19,460 nt of DNA. It comes from DASQJJ01 sp035631115 (lineage in GTDB: Bacteria > Patescibacteriota > Microgenomatia > Levybacterales > UBA12049). The stretch spans positions 1 to 19,460 of the forward strand of contig DASQJJ010000018.1 of assembly GCA_035631115.1 (NCBI GenBank), written 5' to 3'. The notes under the pieces were generated by a model that did not search any database, was not told the DNA's origin, and worked only from the letters and a program-made list of their open reading frames with translations. Position numbers and translations under genes: made by a program. Position 1 is the first letter of the stretch. Each line of letters opens with the position of its first letter. Below are positions 1 through 6,466 of this stretch, piece by piece.

Positions 1-261
1 TTCATAAATGGCAATCAGGTATCTTGGGTAGAAAAAGGTCCTGCAAAAGTTAGTCTATCTGGAAAAAAAGGAGATTTACTCTCTCTTATACCCCTTTCAC
101 CAGAAGTAACGGGAATTACGACAAAAAATCTCTACTATCCTTTAAGAAATGAAACACTCTACTTTGGTTTGCCTCGAGGAATCAGTAATGTCTTTACCGA
201 GGATAGCGCAGAAGTATCCTTTGCAAAAGGAATGCTTCTTTTTGTGCATACTCATGTCTAG
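1..261 (+). CDS. thiN: Thiamine diphosphokinase, C-terminal part (5' end outside window)
   Basis: The frame is open from base 1 to a TAG at 259-261 and gives 86 residues. The fragment matches the thiamine-binding C-terminal domain of thiamine diphosphokinase: a stretch reading GDLLSLIPLSPEVTGITTKN, then YPLRNETLYFG, then the RGISN motif, and a final strand ending in GMLLFVHTH. In the family this beta-sandwich domain binds thiamine for transfer of diphosphate from ATP, giving thiamine diphosphate in the cytoplasm. The N-terminal ATP-binding domain would lie left of the window and cannot be checked. The order of conserved blocks is normal and the end is not truncated. The family call is fairly sure; the symbol follows the Gram-positive naming. 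Confidence 0.8.
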   Translation, partial: FINGNQVSWVEKGPAKVSLSGKKGDLLSLIPLSPEVTGITTKNLYYPLRNETLYFGLPRGISNVFTEDSAEVSFAKGMLLFVHTHV

Positions 262-266
262 TGTGT

Positions 267-272
267 TACACT
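267..272 (+). promoter_or_regulatory. Possible -10 element for the DUF1003 gene
   Basis: TACACT ends 6 bases before the ATG at 279, the spacing seen for several other genes in the window. No convincing -35 is present at 17-18 bases, so the call is weak and rests on spacing alone. Confidence 0.3.
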
Positions 273-278
273 TTTTGT

Positions 279-746
279 ATGAGTATGCAAAAAGTAATTC
301 CCTCTTTAGAAGACATTAAAAGTACAGCGCGCCCTATTGAGAATGTAAATACTATTCACAGAAATAATCTTTCTTCTGTGGAAAAATTAGCCCTATTTAT
401 TACAGAGCGTATTGGGACAATGGGATTTTTCTTTGTTATCCTTACATGGACCATTTTGTGGCTAGGATGGAATGTTTTGGCACCCATTTCTCTACGGTTT
501 GACCCTTTTCCTGCCTTTGTTTTGTGGCTATTTATTTCCAATCTTATCCAAATTCATTTAATGCCTCTTATTATGGTAGGGCAAAACATCCAAGGGAAGC
601 ATGCCGAGCTTCGTGCAGATCATGATTATCAGACAGATAAGAAAGCAGAAAAAGAAATAGAAACAATTTTACTTCACTTAGAAAATCAGCAAAATCTTAT
701 GCTGGATATTTTAAAGAGACTGGAAAAATTAGAAGCAAAAAAGTAA
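279..746 (+). CDS. DUF1003 family membrane protein
   Basis: This is a 155-residue protein of the DUF1003 family. After a polar N-terminus, a conserved block (VEKLALFITERIGTMGFFF) leads into two hydrophobic helices separated by a short loop with RFDPFPAFVLW. Then come the family's LMPLIMVGQN segment and an Asp/Lys/Glu-rich tail predicted to form a coiled coil (EKEIETILLHLENQQNLML). The function of the family is not established; it is an inner-membrane protein. The frame can be extended to a GTG at 261, but an ATG at 279 lies 6 bases after a TACACT hexamer, as in other genes here; an ATG at 285 is also possible. It follows the thiamine diphosphokinase gene by 17 bases. Confidence 0.8.
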   Translation: MSMQKVIPSLEDIKSTARPIENVNTIHRNNLSSVEKLALFITERIGTMGFFFVILTWTILWLGWNVLAPISLRFDPFPAFVLWLFISNLIQIHLMPLIMVGQNIQGKHAELRADHDYQTDKKAEKEIETILLHLENQQNLMLDILKRLEKLEAKK

Positions 747-760
747 TTACTAGGAGTCGA

Positions 761-790
761 TTGACAAAAAGGTAAAAATCACTCTATAGT
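761..790 (+). promoter_or_regulatory. Promoter of the small membrane protein gene (leaderless)
   Basis: A perfect -35 TTGACA (761-766) and a -10 TATAGT (785-790) are separated by 18 bases. Only 6 bases separate the -10 from the ATG at 797, so the transcript should start at the A of the start codon. This is the clearest consensus promoter in the window. Confidence 0.75.
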
Positions 791-796
791 GAAAGT

Positions 797-1009
797 ATGC
801 TTAAATCTTTTTTCAAATATAGAAAAAAAGCATTTGCTTATTTTGGCCATCATGTGGAATTTAATGCTCTTACCCATCTTATTGGAGGAATCGGACTTGG
901 AATTGTAATTGCAGCACCTCTTGCCTATCCTCATCCACTTCGTTGGGCGTTAATTCTTTTAGCAATTAGTCTGTGTTGTCATGCCTATGCTCTTATGGCA
1001 AGAAAATAA
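797..1009 (+). CDS. Small two-helix membrane protein, function unknown
   Basis: This 70-residue protein has a basic N-terminus (KSFFKYRKKAF), a HHVEFNALTHLIGGIGLGI segment that starts a first membrane helix, and a second helix (RWALILLAISLCCHAYALM) ending in a basic tail. I do not recognise a named family. The His/Glu/Asn-containing stretch before the first helix is the most distinctive part. A consensus promoter sits immediately upstream with a leaderless arrangement, which strongly supports the gene despite its size. It converges on the LUD gene with 11 bases between the two stop codons and no hairpin there. Confidence 0.7.
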   Translation: MLKSFFKYRKKAFAYFGHHVEFNALTHLIGGIGLGIVIAAPLAYPHPLRWALILLAISLCCHAYALMARK

Positions 1010-1020
1010 GCCTCTTTTAC

Positions 1021-1641
1021 TTAAAATCCCAAAGGTTGGTTAACAAGAATAAGGGTAATTCGTGTAGGATTAACTTCTTTATAGTATGTAAGCAGTTTGT
1101 CGACCTGACTTCCCGACGTCATATGATACGCTTTATTTGCTCGTTCGGATTCCAAAGGGAGAGTATGCTGAAAAATTCTTTTCTTCCCCTCTTCAATATC
1201 TTTTACAATTTTTTGAGTACCGACAACCCAAATCACTTTTCCTGCTCCATATACATACGCTGGTAGCTGACTACCTGTGCGGGATGCAATAAGGACATGA
1301 CCATCTTGTGTAACTGCATGGACACTTCCAATGGCATAGTCGGGCGCGGATCCTAATTTACGCATTTCATTTCCTTGAGTTGTTCTGTCCATTTTAACAA
1401 GCTTTGCTCTGACAGAATCATAATCGCCTGATTCATTCAGAATGCTGTCTAGCCCGATGGTCCTCAGGGTTTCTGAAGTCATTGTCATAACTTCTGCACC
1501 TTTTGGGATAAGGGAAAGTGCTTTTTCTTTTGCTTCTTCTATTGTTTCTGCGAAAATAGGATTAAACCCATTTTCAGAAAGAGATGTTAGTACAGTGTCG
1601 ATTATTTTCTTGTCGGGAAGTTGTGTCCAAGTAGTGTTCAT
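1021..1641 (-). CDS. LUD-domain protein (LutC/YkgG-like)
   Basis: The 206-residue product is a stand-alone LUD domain (formerly DUF162). Typical elements are an N-terminal helical region followed by FAETIEEAKEKALSLIPKGAEVMTM, the SETLRTIGLDSIL helix, a SVHAVTQDGHVLIASRTGSQ core, a GAGKVIWVVGTQKIV strand-turn, and the characteristic C-terminal ILVNQPLGF. In LutC-type proteins this domain takes part in lactate oxidation with LutA and LutB; no partner is seen here, and single LUD proteins in small genomes have no fixed role. The gene is divergent from a HxlR-type regulator. A TTTACA-17-TATACT promoter lies 8 bases from the ATG, so the mRNA is probably leaderless or nearly so. Confidence 0.85.
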   Translation of the reverse strand: MNTTWTQLPDKKIIDTVLTSLSENGFNPIFAETIEEAKEKALSLIPKGAEVMTMTSETLRTIGLDSILNESGDYDSVRAKLVKMDRTTQGNEMRKLGSAPDYAIGSVHAVTQDGHVLIASRTGSQLPAYVYGAGKVIWVVGTQKIVKDIEEGKKRIFQHTLPLESERANKAYHMTSGSQVDKLLTYYKEVNPTRITLILVNQPLGF

Positions 1642-1649
1642 TATAATTT

Positions 1650-1678
1650 AGTATATATCTATTACTTCATTATGTAAA
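1650..1678 (-). promoter_or_regulatory. Promoter of the LUD gene
   Basis: Read on the minus strand, TTTACA (1673-1678) and TATACT (1650-1655) are 17 bases apart. The -10 lies 8 bases from the ATG at 1641, leaving a leader of about 0-2 bases. The -35 overlaps a short inverted repeat (1674-1686) shared with the divergent promoter. Confidence 0.65.
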
Positions 1679-1682
1679 GTAC

Positions 1683-1711
1683 TTACAAAAAGTATAGTAG
1701 TATGATATACT
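1683..1711 (+). promoter_or_regulatory. Promoter of the HxlR-type regulator gene
   Basis: TTACAA (1683-1688) and TATACT (1706-1711) are 17 bases apart, and the ATG at 1721 follows 9 bases after the -10, leaving at most a leader of 2-3 bases. The -10 lies inside an operator-like palindrome (1695-1715). Confidence 0.65.
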
Positions 1712-1715
1712 ATTA
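1695..1715. promoter_or_regulatory. Operator-like palindrome in the LUD/HxlR divergent region
   Basis: A 21-base inverted repeat is centred on 1705, with 8 of 10 base pairs matching. It covers the -10 of the regulator's own promoter. A second, shorter inverted repeat (GTAA...TTAC, 1674-1686, containing the perfect AAGTACTT) sits between the two -35 elements and overlaps both. The placement suits autorepression and co-repression of the LUD gene by the HxlR protein; binding is inferred. Confidence 0.5.
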
Positions 1716-1720
1716 CTATT

Positions 1721-2041
1721 ATGTGTCCTGGTGTGCAAATGACATCTCCCAACAGTCCTGTTGTAAAGACCTTAAAGGTTATGAGTGGTAAATGGACAAT
1801 GCTTATTCTTCGCACTCTTTGTGAAGGTACGAAGCGATTTGGAGAATTACAGCGAGAATTAAGTGGTATAAGTCCCAAAACACTCTCTGTACGACTTACT
1901 CAACTGGAGAAAGAAGGTATAGTAACAAAACACGTATTTGCAGAAGTACCCTTGCATGTGGAATATTCTCTTACAAAAAAGGGCTCTCATCTTAAGGAAA
2001 TTTTTAGACAATTGTCCGAATGGGGAGAAAATAATAAGTAA
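1721..2041 (+). CDS. HxlR-family winged-helix regulator (YodB-like, N-terminal Cys)
   Basis: This 106-residue protein is a complete HxlR domain: the SGKWTMLILRTLCEGTKRFG block, the FGELQRELSGISPKTLSVRL recognition-helix region, the LTQLEKEGIVTKHVF helix and wing, and VEYSLTKKGSHLKEIFRQLSEWG leading into the dimerisation helix. A CP motif at Cys2 resembles the sensing cysteine near the N-terminus of YodB-type quinone and disulfide-stress regulators, and a second cysteine is at position 34. Redox or electrophile sensing is therefore plausible but inferred. The gene is divergent from the LUD gene, probably its target, and its own promoter is overlapped by a palindrome. The start at 1721 keeps Cys2; an internal Met7 would remove it. 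Confidence 0.88.
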   Translation: MCPGVQMTSPNSPVVKTLKVMSGKWTMLILRTLCEGTKRFGELQRELSGISPKTLSVRLTQLEKEGIVTKHVFAEVPLHVEYSLTKKGSHLKEIFRQLSEWGENNK

Positions 2042-2042
2042 T

Positions 2043-2303
2043 CTATGCAGCGGTAGGATTATTTCCATCGTCAGGACCATCATTGTGTGATCTAGGACGG
2101 TATGGATGCGTACTCCATGTCCATCTTGCGCTATAAGGTCTTCTGGGCCGATTTACGCTACCACTATACAGTGTTTGAACACCAGGCGGTGCACCTTCTC
2201 TTATTGCTGCTTTATTTGCATCTTCCTGTGTTTTTTCGCGGACTATGCCCCCTATTACATTTGAAGGAGCTTGCTCTCGTCCTCTTTTTTTCAAAAACCA
2301 CAT
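2043..2303 (-). CDS. Small basic orphan protein
   Basis: The 86-residue product has no recognised family. The N-terminus is basic (FLKKRGREQ) and the C-terminal half is rich in Arg, Pro, Ser, Tyr and Trp (RPRRPYSARWTWSTHPYRPRS), ending in an Asp/Gly/Asn tail; it is probably disordered. Support comes mainly from upstream: a TTGATG-17-TATACT promoter whose -10 is 6 bases from the ATG. Its stop codon is one base from that of the convergent HxlR gene. The overlapping plus-strand frame at 2102-2305 has no such signal. Confidence 0.55.
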   Translation of the reverse strand: MWFLKKRGREQAPSNVIGGIVREKTQEDANKAAIREGAPPGVQTLYSGSVNRPRRPYSARWTWSTHPYRPRSHNDGPDDGNNPTAA

Positions 2304-2309
2304 AAGGAA

Positions 2310-2338
2310 AGTATAGAAAAATATTGACTAAACATCAA
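2310..2338 (-). promoter_or_regulatory. Promoter of the small basic orphan (leaderless)
   Basis: On the minus strand TTGATG (2333-2338) and TATACT (2310-2315) are 17 bases apart, with 6 bases from the -10 to the ATG at 2303. It lies in the 39-base gap after the sortase stop codon, so the orphan has its own promoter. Confidence 0.65.
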
Positions 2339-2342
2339 CAGG

Positions 2343-3098
2343 TTATGATTTTATTGGCTTGGCAACAACAATAAATCTTTTCCAGGTGGTACCTGGTGGC
2401 CAACAGGTCTGCAGCACAATTTTTTCTTCTTTATCCTTTTGTGCATTAACAAGCAAACTTACGTCATTGGCATCCAGTATTTCTGTCTGAGTAACTTTAT
2501 AATTGTAACGGTAATTTTTAAAGAAAAGGTAAATATCGTCATTAACCTGCATATCCTTAAGTAGATAAAAGACTGCATTGTACCGCCCTACATTCCAAAA
2601 GCTATCTGTGGAGTGGGCAAAATAAAAGCTTGTTCCAGGCATGCCTGGAAATACACTTCCCTTTGCATGAGCGATACCTTTTTGCAGTGCCTGCAAATAC
2701 TCTGTCTCGTTATTAGGGTCTACATTAATAAGTACACGCGAGGCAGCACCAATTCGTGGAATAACAATGCTAAAGTACGTATCTGGTGGTGTAAGAATTT
2801 GGGTATTGCCACTTGAGATTTTCCCCAGCTTGCTTGGTATTTGTTCTGCTACTACATACTTGACACCAGTTATTGAATCTACTTGAAAGCGTAATTCGTA
2901 AAAAAGTGCTGGACCAATGGTCATACTTATGCCAAAAAGTGCAAAAAGTACAACAAAATTCCCAATACTTCGCAAAATAAAAATACGCCAAAAAGGAAAT
3001 GGTCTTTCAGCAAGAGAAGTTGGTTGCGTAGTAGGCTCTGGAGTAGGTCGTTGTACTACCTCTTTGGGTTTGGTGGGGTGAGTTGGTCTTCTTTCCAT
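2343..3098 (-). CDS. Sortase family transpeptidase
   Basis: The 251-residue protein has a Pro/Thr-rich cytoplasmic N-terminus (about 1-35), one membrane helix (about 40-68) and an extracellular sortase barrel. The catalytic triad is visible: His162 in FAHST, Cys232 in LQTCWPP and Arg241 in WKRFIV. PRIGAASRVLINVDP is the usual early-strand motif. Sortases cleave a C-terminal sorting signal and join the protein to a surface acceptor or to pilin subunits. No LPXTG-type substrate or pilin gene is visible in the window, so its targets are elsewhere. The class cannot be fixed by eye; the compact single-helix form resembles housekeeping class D/E types. The start is set by a TACAAT -10 six bases upstream. 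Confidence 0.9.
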   Translation of the reverse strand: MERRPTHPTKPKEVVQRPTPEPTTQPTSLAERPFPFWRIFILRSIGNFVVLFALFGISMTIGPALFYELRFQVDSITGVKYVVAEQIPSKLGKISSGNTQILTPPDTYFSIVIPRIGAASRVLINVDPNNETEYLQALQKGIAHAKGSVFPGMPGTSFYFAHSTDSFWNVGRYNAVFYLLKDMQVNDDIYLFFKNYRYNYKVTQTEILDANDVSLLVNAQKDKEEKIVLQTCWPPGTTWKRFIVVAKPIKS

Positions 3099-3104
3099 AT
3101 TACT

Positions 3105-3132
3105 ATTGTAACAAATTGGACTACTTCGTAAA
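3105..3132 (-). promoter_or_regulatory. Promoter of the sortase gene (leaderless)
   Basis: On the minus strand TTTACG (3127-3132) and TACAAT (3105-3110) are 16 bases apart; 6 bases follow to the ATG at 3098. The -35 is moderate, the -10 good. Confidence 0.6.
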
Positions 3133-3136
3133 ACGA

Positions 3137-3164
3137 TTCTCGTCCCGCCAGAGCAGGACGAGAA
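3137..3164. terminator. Strong hairpin after the DUF378 gene (terminator or REP-like element)
   Basis: A perfect 9-bp stem, TTCTCGTCC pairing with GGACGAGAA, encloses a 10-base loop containing CCAGAG. On the minus strand it follows the DUF378 stop codon by 16 bases but is followed only by TCGTTTTA, a poor U-tract; on the plus strand an A-rich run follows. It lies just upstream of the sortase promoter and probably insulates it. The core resembles small dispersed palindromes of other genomes, from memory only. Confidence 0.5.
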
Positions 3165-3180
3165 AGCAAAAGAAAAAAAA

Positions 3181-3396
3181 TTATTTCTTACTACAGACCT
3201 TACAGTCTGACATATGAGTAAACATTACCCATACTGCCGCAACACCTACTAATACATATACTGCTTTTTCTACCATTGGCCAACTACCAAGGAGCCACAT
3301 AACAACATTCACATTTAAAAGACCAACTAAGCCCCAATTAAGTCCTCCAACAAAAAGAAGCAAATATGCAACGATATGAAGCCATTTATTATTCAT
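3181..3396 (-). CDS. DUF378 family small membrane protein
   Basis: This 71-residue protein matches DUF378 closely: LHIVAYLLLFVGGLNWGLVGL forms the first helix with the family's GGLNWGLVGL signature, and MVEKAVYVLVGVAAVWVMFTH forms the second. The C-terminus carries two cysteines in CKVC. The function of DUF378 is unknown; members sit in the cytoplasmic membrane. Unlike nearby genes it has a strong Shine-Dalgarno sequence at 3402-3414, which confirms the start. Upstream, TTGACT (3451-3456 on the minus strand) may be its -35, with a weak TACTCA at 19 bases. Confidence 0.88.
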   Translation of the reverse strand: MNNKWLHIVAYLLLFVGGLNWGLVGLLNVNVVMWLLGSWPMVEKAVYVLVGVAAVWVMFTHMSDCKVCSKK

Positions 3397-3401
3397 TCTG
3401 T

Positions 3402-3414
3402 ATCACCCCCTCCC
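3402..3414 (-). promoter_or_regulatory. Shine-Dalgarno sequence of the DUF378 gene
   Basis: On the minus strand GGGAGGGGGTGAT lies 5 bases before the ATG at 3396. It matches the extended anti-Shine-Dalgarno complement GGAGGTGAT with one mismatch. It is the only strong ribosome-binding site found ahead of a start codon in this window. Confidence 0.7.
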
Positions 3415-3470
3415 GTTATCCTCTTTGAGTAAGCGCCCTTTTTTGGGAAAAGTCAAGAAAGCTGAGTAGA

Positions 3471-4511
3471 TTATTCTTCAATGTTATAACGTCTTACCCG
3501 AAGTCGCGCTACATCTCCAGCTGTTCGCGCATTAATGTGCTGATCATGAATACCTTCAGGATTTTCAAAGCTACTTGGTGTAATAACAGAATTAGGATTT
3601 ATCCCTGTTGCTTCGATGCCTGTGACGTCGCGCACTTTTCTTGTTGCTTGATACATTGTTCTGTTGAGTGAATTCATGGCCATTTTTGCTGCTGCTTTCA
3701 CCGCTTTAGCGCTTAGTGAATTATCGTCAACAATAAGGGTTGAGGATTCACCTGTTTTTACATCTGTTTGTCCAATCCTTTGTGCGCGTGTCAGGTCTGG
3801 GAATCCATACGCTGTGAGGGAATCTGCTTCTGTTTCCCTGACTATCCGTGTGCCATGAGTGGTAAATTGATCTCTATAGTTTTGGTTAAGCTGTTGTGTT
3901 TCTTCGCGAAGTTGTCTCCATTTGCCTGGTTGTAAGGGATTTTGCCGAAGAGAGTTTAAGGCTGCAACTGTTGATGGAGGGACTTCATTTCCGCCAGTCC
4001 ACAATTGAACATCTCTTTTTTCACCTTCTTCTTTTGGCGGAATTCTACCATGTTTTATTGCATTATCCAATTGACTGCCTAATTCATTTACTGTACTTCC
4101 TGGTACTGCCTCAGAGATTGTATCGACCCGAAGTCCTTCTTGTCTCAAGTCTGTTCCAACTCTCGCAACTATAGGAACATCATCTGCTCTTACCCCTGCC
4201 ATTATGCTATGACCATAGCCGTACACTTTATTTCGACCTGTCCTCGTAAGAGTTGTATTTCGTTGCAAATCTGCAGGAACAGGCTCTTCATGCTCGATAA
4301 TTGCATCCAAAACTCTATGTGCACCTCTATTTGCAATGCCTACTACGGTATCTGTTCCTTGAGTTATCTCTCTAACTGCTTCAAGTCCTGCTAGTTTGGC
4401 TGCTGTAGTAAAAAGACCACGACGATGCATCTCGGGACCATCAGAAGAATCCCTTTGCCTCTTTTTCTCCCTATCTTTTTTCGCCATGCAACGCTTAATC
4501 AAGCGAACCAT
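3471..4511 (-). CDS. SGNH/GDSL hydrolase-like protein
   Basis: This 346-residue protein shows an SGNH-type order of blocks. GYGHSIMAG carries a candidate nucleophile Ser102 (GHS in place of GDS). A strand and ARVGTDLRQEGLRVDTISEAVPGSTVNEL follow, which resembles block II. LWTGGNEV stands in for the GxND block, and near the C-terminus PEGIHDQHIN resembles DGxHP with Glu replacing the usual Asp. The family hydrolyses esters, often on polysaccharides or lipids; the substrate is unknown. Residues 28-46 (HRRGLFTTAAKLAGLEAV) look like a twin-arginine signal, but the hydrophobic core is short and charged. ATGs at 4511 and 4487 are both possible, with no clear promoter. It may be cotranscribed with typA, 47 bases upstream. 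Confidence 0.6.
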   Translation of the reverse strand: MVRLIKRCMAKKDREKKRQRDSSDGPEMHRRGLFTTAAKLAGLEAVREITQGTDTVVGIANRGAHRVLDAIIEHEEPVPADLQRNTTLTRTGRNKVYGYGHSIMAGVRADDVPIVARVGTDLRQEGLRVDTISEAVPGSTVNELGSQLDNAIKHGRIPPKEEGEKRDVQLWTGGNEVPPSTVAALNSLRQNPLQPGKWRQLREETQQLNQNYRDQFTTHGTRIVRETEADSLTAYGFPDLTRAQRIGQTDVKTGESSTLIVDDNSLSAKAVKAAAKMAMNSLNRTMYQATRKVRDVTGIEATGINPNSVITPSSFENPEGIHDQHINARTAGDVARLRVRRYNIEE

Positions 4512-4558
4512 AATGGAGCAAAGAATGCAATAGTAAGACCTGTCAGGAAAAAGAGGGG

Positions 4559-6379
4559 TTAACGACTTGCACGGACTCTGTCTATTTTTGTAAGGTATTT
4601 TTTTCGAGGTCTTAAATTCTTTGGTGTTACTTCCAATAATTCGTCATCTTCCAAGAAGTCTAAATATTGCTCAAGACTCATTATGGTTGGAGGTGTTAGG
4701 ACAAGCTTGACGCCTTCTCCTTTAGAGCGCATATTGGTCTGCTTTTTTTCTTTGGTAACATTTACTTCTATATCGTCTTTTCTGGAATTCATTCCAATTA
4801 TCATTCCTTCATACACTGGCGTACTTGGCTCAAAGAAGGTTATGCCTCTTTCTTGTGCATTCCCCAAGCCATATGCCAAAATATCTCCTGCTTCGGATGC
4901 AATGAGCACACCATTTCGCAATTTTTCTATATTTGGGGTAAGTGGTTGGTACCCATTAAACATGGTATTAATAATAGAGGTGCCTTTTGTTTGGGTAAGT
5001 AAGTCGCTTCGCATACCAAGAAGATTTTTAGAGGCAATAGTATATTCAAGTCTTGTGTTTCCTTTCCCATAGGATTCCATATTAGTCATAGTACCTTTTC
5101 TCTGTCCCAATTCCTGAGTAATAGCACCAACATATGCATCGGGAATATCAATAATGGCATCCTCAACTGGTTCCATTTCGACTCCATCTACTTTTTTGGT
5201 AATAACCATTGGTTTACTTACCTCAAATTCGTACCCTTCTCGACGTAAGGTCTCGATAAGGACAGATAAATGTAATTCTCCTCTTCCTGAGACAACATAT
5301 TTGTCTCCTGTTGAGTCCAATTTAAGTGCAACATTGCTTTCTAATTCTTTTTGAAGTCTTTCTAAGATTTGTCTGCTGGTTGTAAATTTTCCTTCTCTTC
5401 CCGCAAATGGTGAAGTATTTGGTCCAATCGCAACTTTTATGGTTGGCTCTTCTAAGTGGATTCGTGGTAATTCTTCTACCTGCTTACTATCGGTAATGGT
5501 ATCTCCAATTTCTGAATCTGTAATACCAGTAATGTCAACAATTTCTCCTGCAATGACTTCTTGTTGCTCTGTCTTTTTAAGACCTAATGTCGTAGACATT
5601 GTTTCTATTCTCCCTGTCTTATTTGCCCCATCTGCCTTGGTAACAACAACGCTCATGCCTTTTAGAGCTACTCCCCTACTTATTCTTCCAATGGTGTGCT
5701 TGCCTTTATGAGAATCATAATCCAAAGAGGTTACAAGCATTTGGAATGCGCCTTCTGCAACTTTTGGAGCTGGAATAAAGCTAACTATTTCTTCAAATAG
5801 GACATTGAGATTGTCAGATACTCTTGCTTCGTCTTCGGTGCGTCCCGCTCTTCCTTCTCTTCCAATTGCGTAGAGTACAGGAAAATCTAATTGCTCGTCT
5901 TTTGTTGCTAACTCCAAAAATAAATCATGGGTTTTTTCTATTGTATGAGGAATATTTGCAAGTGCTTTATCGATTTTGTTAATAACTACAATAATTCGTA
6001 GTCCCAACTCCAGTGCTTTCTTTAACACAAATTTTGTCTGAGGCATTGGTCCTTCCTGTGCATCAATAATTAAGAGTGCTCCATCTGCCATGTTGAGTGT
6101 ACGCTCGACTTCTCCGGAAAAATCTGCGTGTCCTGGAGTATCGACAATATTTATTTTGAAGTCTTTATACACAAGTCCGGTATTTTTGGCTAAAATAGTA
6201 ATGCCTCTTTCCCGCTCAAGGGGATTGCTATCCAAAATAGTTGTCTGATTCATTGCCTCTTCATTTTCTCGAAACGTATGGGACTGCTTAAGAAGAAAAT
6301 CTACTAAAGTGGTTTTGCCATGGTCAACGTGCGCAATAACTGCGACATTTCTAATTTTTTCTGATGTAAGGTTATCCAT
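4559..6379 (-). CDS. typA: Ribosome-associated GTPase TypA/BipA
   Basis: From the ATG at 6379 the product is 606 residues, the usual length for BipA. G-motifs are AHVDHGKT (16-23), the switch sequence RERGITI, DTPGHADF and NKID. Domain II, two EF-G-like domains and the BipA-specific C-terminus (MRSKGEGVKLVLTPPTIMSLEQYLDFLEDDELLEVTP) follow in order. BipA is a translational GTPase that binds the 70S ribosome and helps large-subunit assembly and growth under stress. The frame stays open to an ATG at 6478, but those extra 33 residues lack family similarity and overlap the promoter region. No Shine-Dalgarno sequence is visible. It is divergent from the deacetylase gene. Confidence 0.96.
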   Translation of the reverse strand: MDNLTSEKIRNVAVIAHVDHGKTTLVDFLLKQSHTFRENEEAMNQTTILDSNPLERERGITILAKNTGLVYKDFKINIVDTPGHADFSGEVERTLNMADGALLIIDAQEGPMPQTKFVLKKALELGLRIIVVINKIDKALANIPHTIEKTHDLFLELATKDEQLDFPVLYAIGREGRAGRTEDEARVSDNLNVLFEEIVSFIPAPKVAEGAFQMLVTSLDYDSHKGKHTIGRISRGVALKGMSVVVTKADGANKTGRIETMSTTLGLKKTEQQEVIAGEIVDITGITDSEIGDTITDSKQVEELPRIHLEEPTIKVAIGPNTSPFAGREGKFTTSRQILERLQKELESNVALKLDSTGDKYVVSGRGELHLSVLIETLRREGYEFEVSKPMVITKKVDGVEMEPVEDAIIDIPDAYVGAITQELGQRKGTMTNMESYGKGNTRLEYTIASKNLLGMRSDLLTQTKGTSIINTMFNGYQPLTPNIEKLRNGVLIASEAGDILAYGLGNAQERGITFFEPSTPVYEGMIIGMNSRKDDIEVNVTKEKKQTNMRSKGEGVKLVLTPPTIMSLEQYLDFLEDDELLEVTPKNLRPRKKYLTKIDRVRASR

Positions 6380-6415
6380 ATAGGTATAAAAATCGCGCTC
6401 GTCGCGCTGCACTCT

Positions 6416-6445
6416 ATTATACCACGTTTCCAGCCAAAAACCTAA
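6416..6445 (-). promoter_or_regulatory. Possible promoter of typA
   Basis: On the minus strand TATAAT (6416-6421) has TTAGGT (6440-6445) at 18 bases. It would give a 5' leader of about 30 bases containing GCGC-GACGA-GCGC, a small hairpin, before the ATG at 6379. A TTATAC next to the start is an alternative -10. Confidence 0.45.
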
Positions 6446-6453
6446 ATTTTTAG

Positions 6454-6459
6454 TATAAT
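6454..6459 (+). promoter_or_regulatory. -10 element of the deacetylase gene (leaderless)
   Basis: A perfect TATAAT is followed after 7 bases by the ATG at 6467. No good -35 is seen at 17-18 bases. It is back to back with the typA promoter. Confidence 0.55.
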
Positions 6460-6466
6460 AAGGGTT

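Noticed and set aside
2102..2305. Plus-strand open frame opposite the small basic orphan
   Set aside because: It lacks a promoter or ribosome-binding site, and its composition looks like the antisense shadow of the minus-strand gene, which has a phased promoter.
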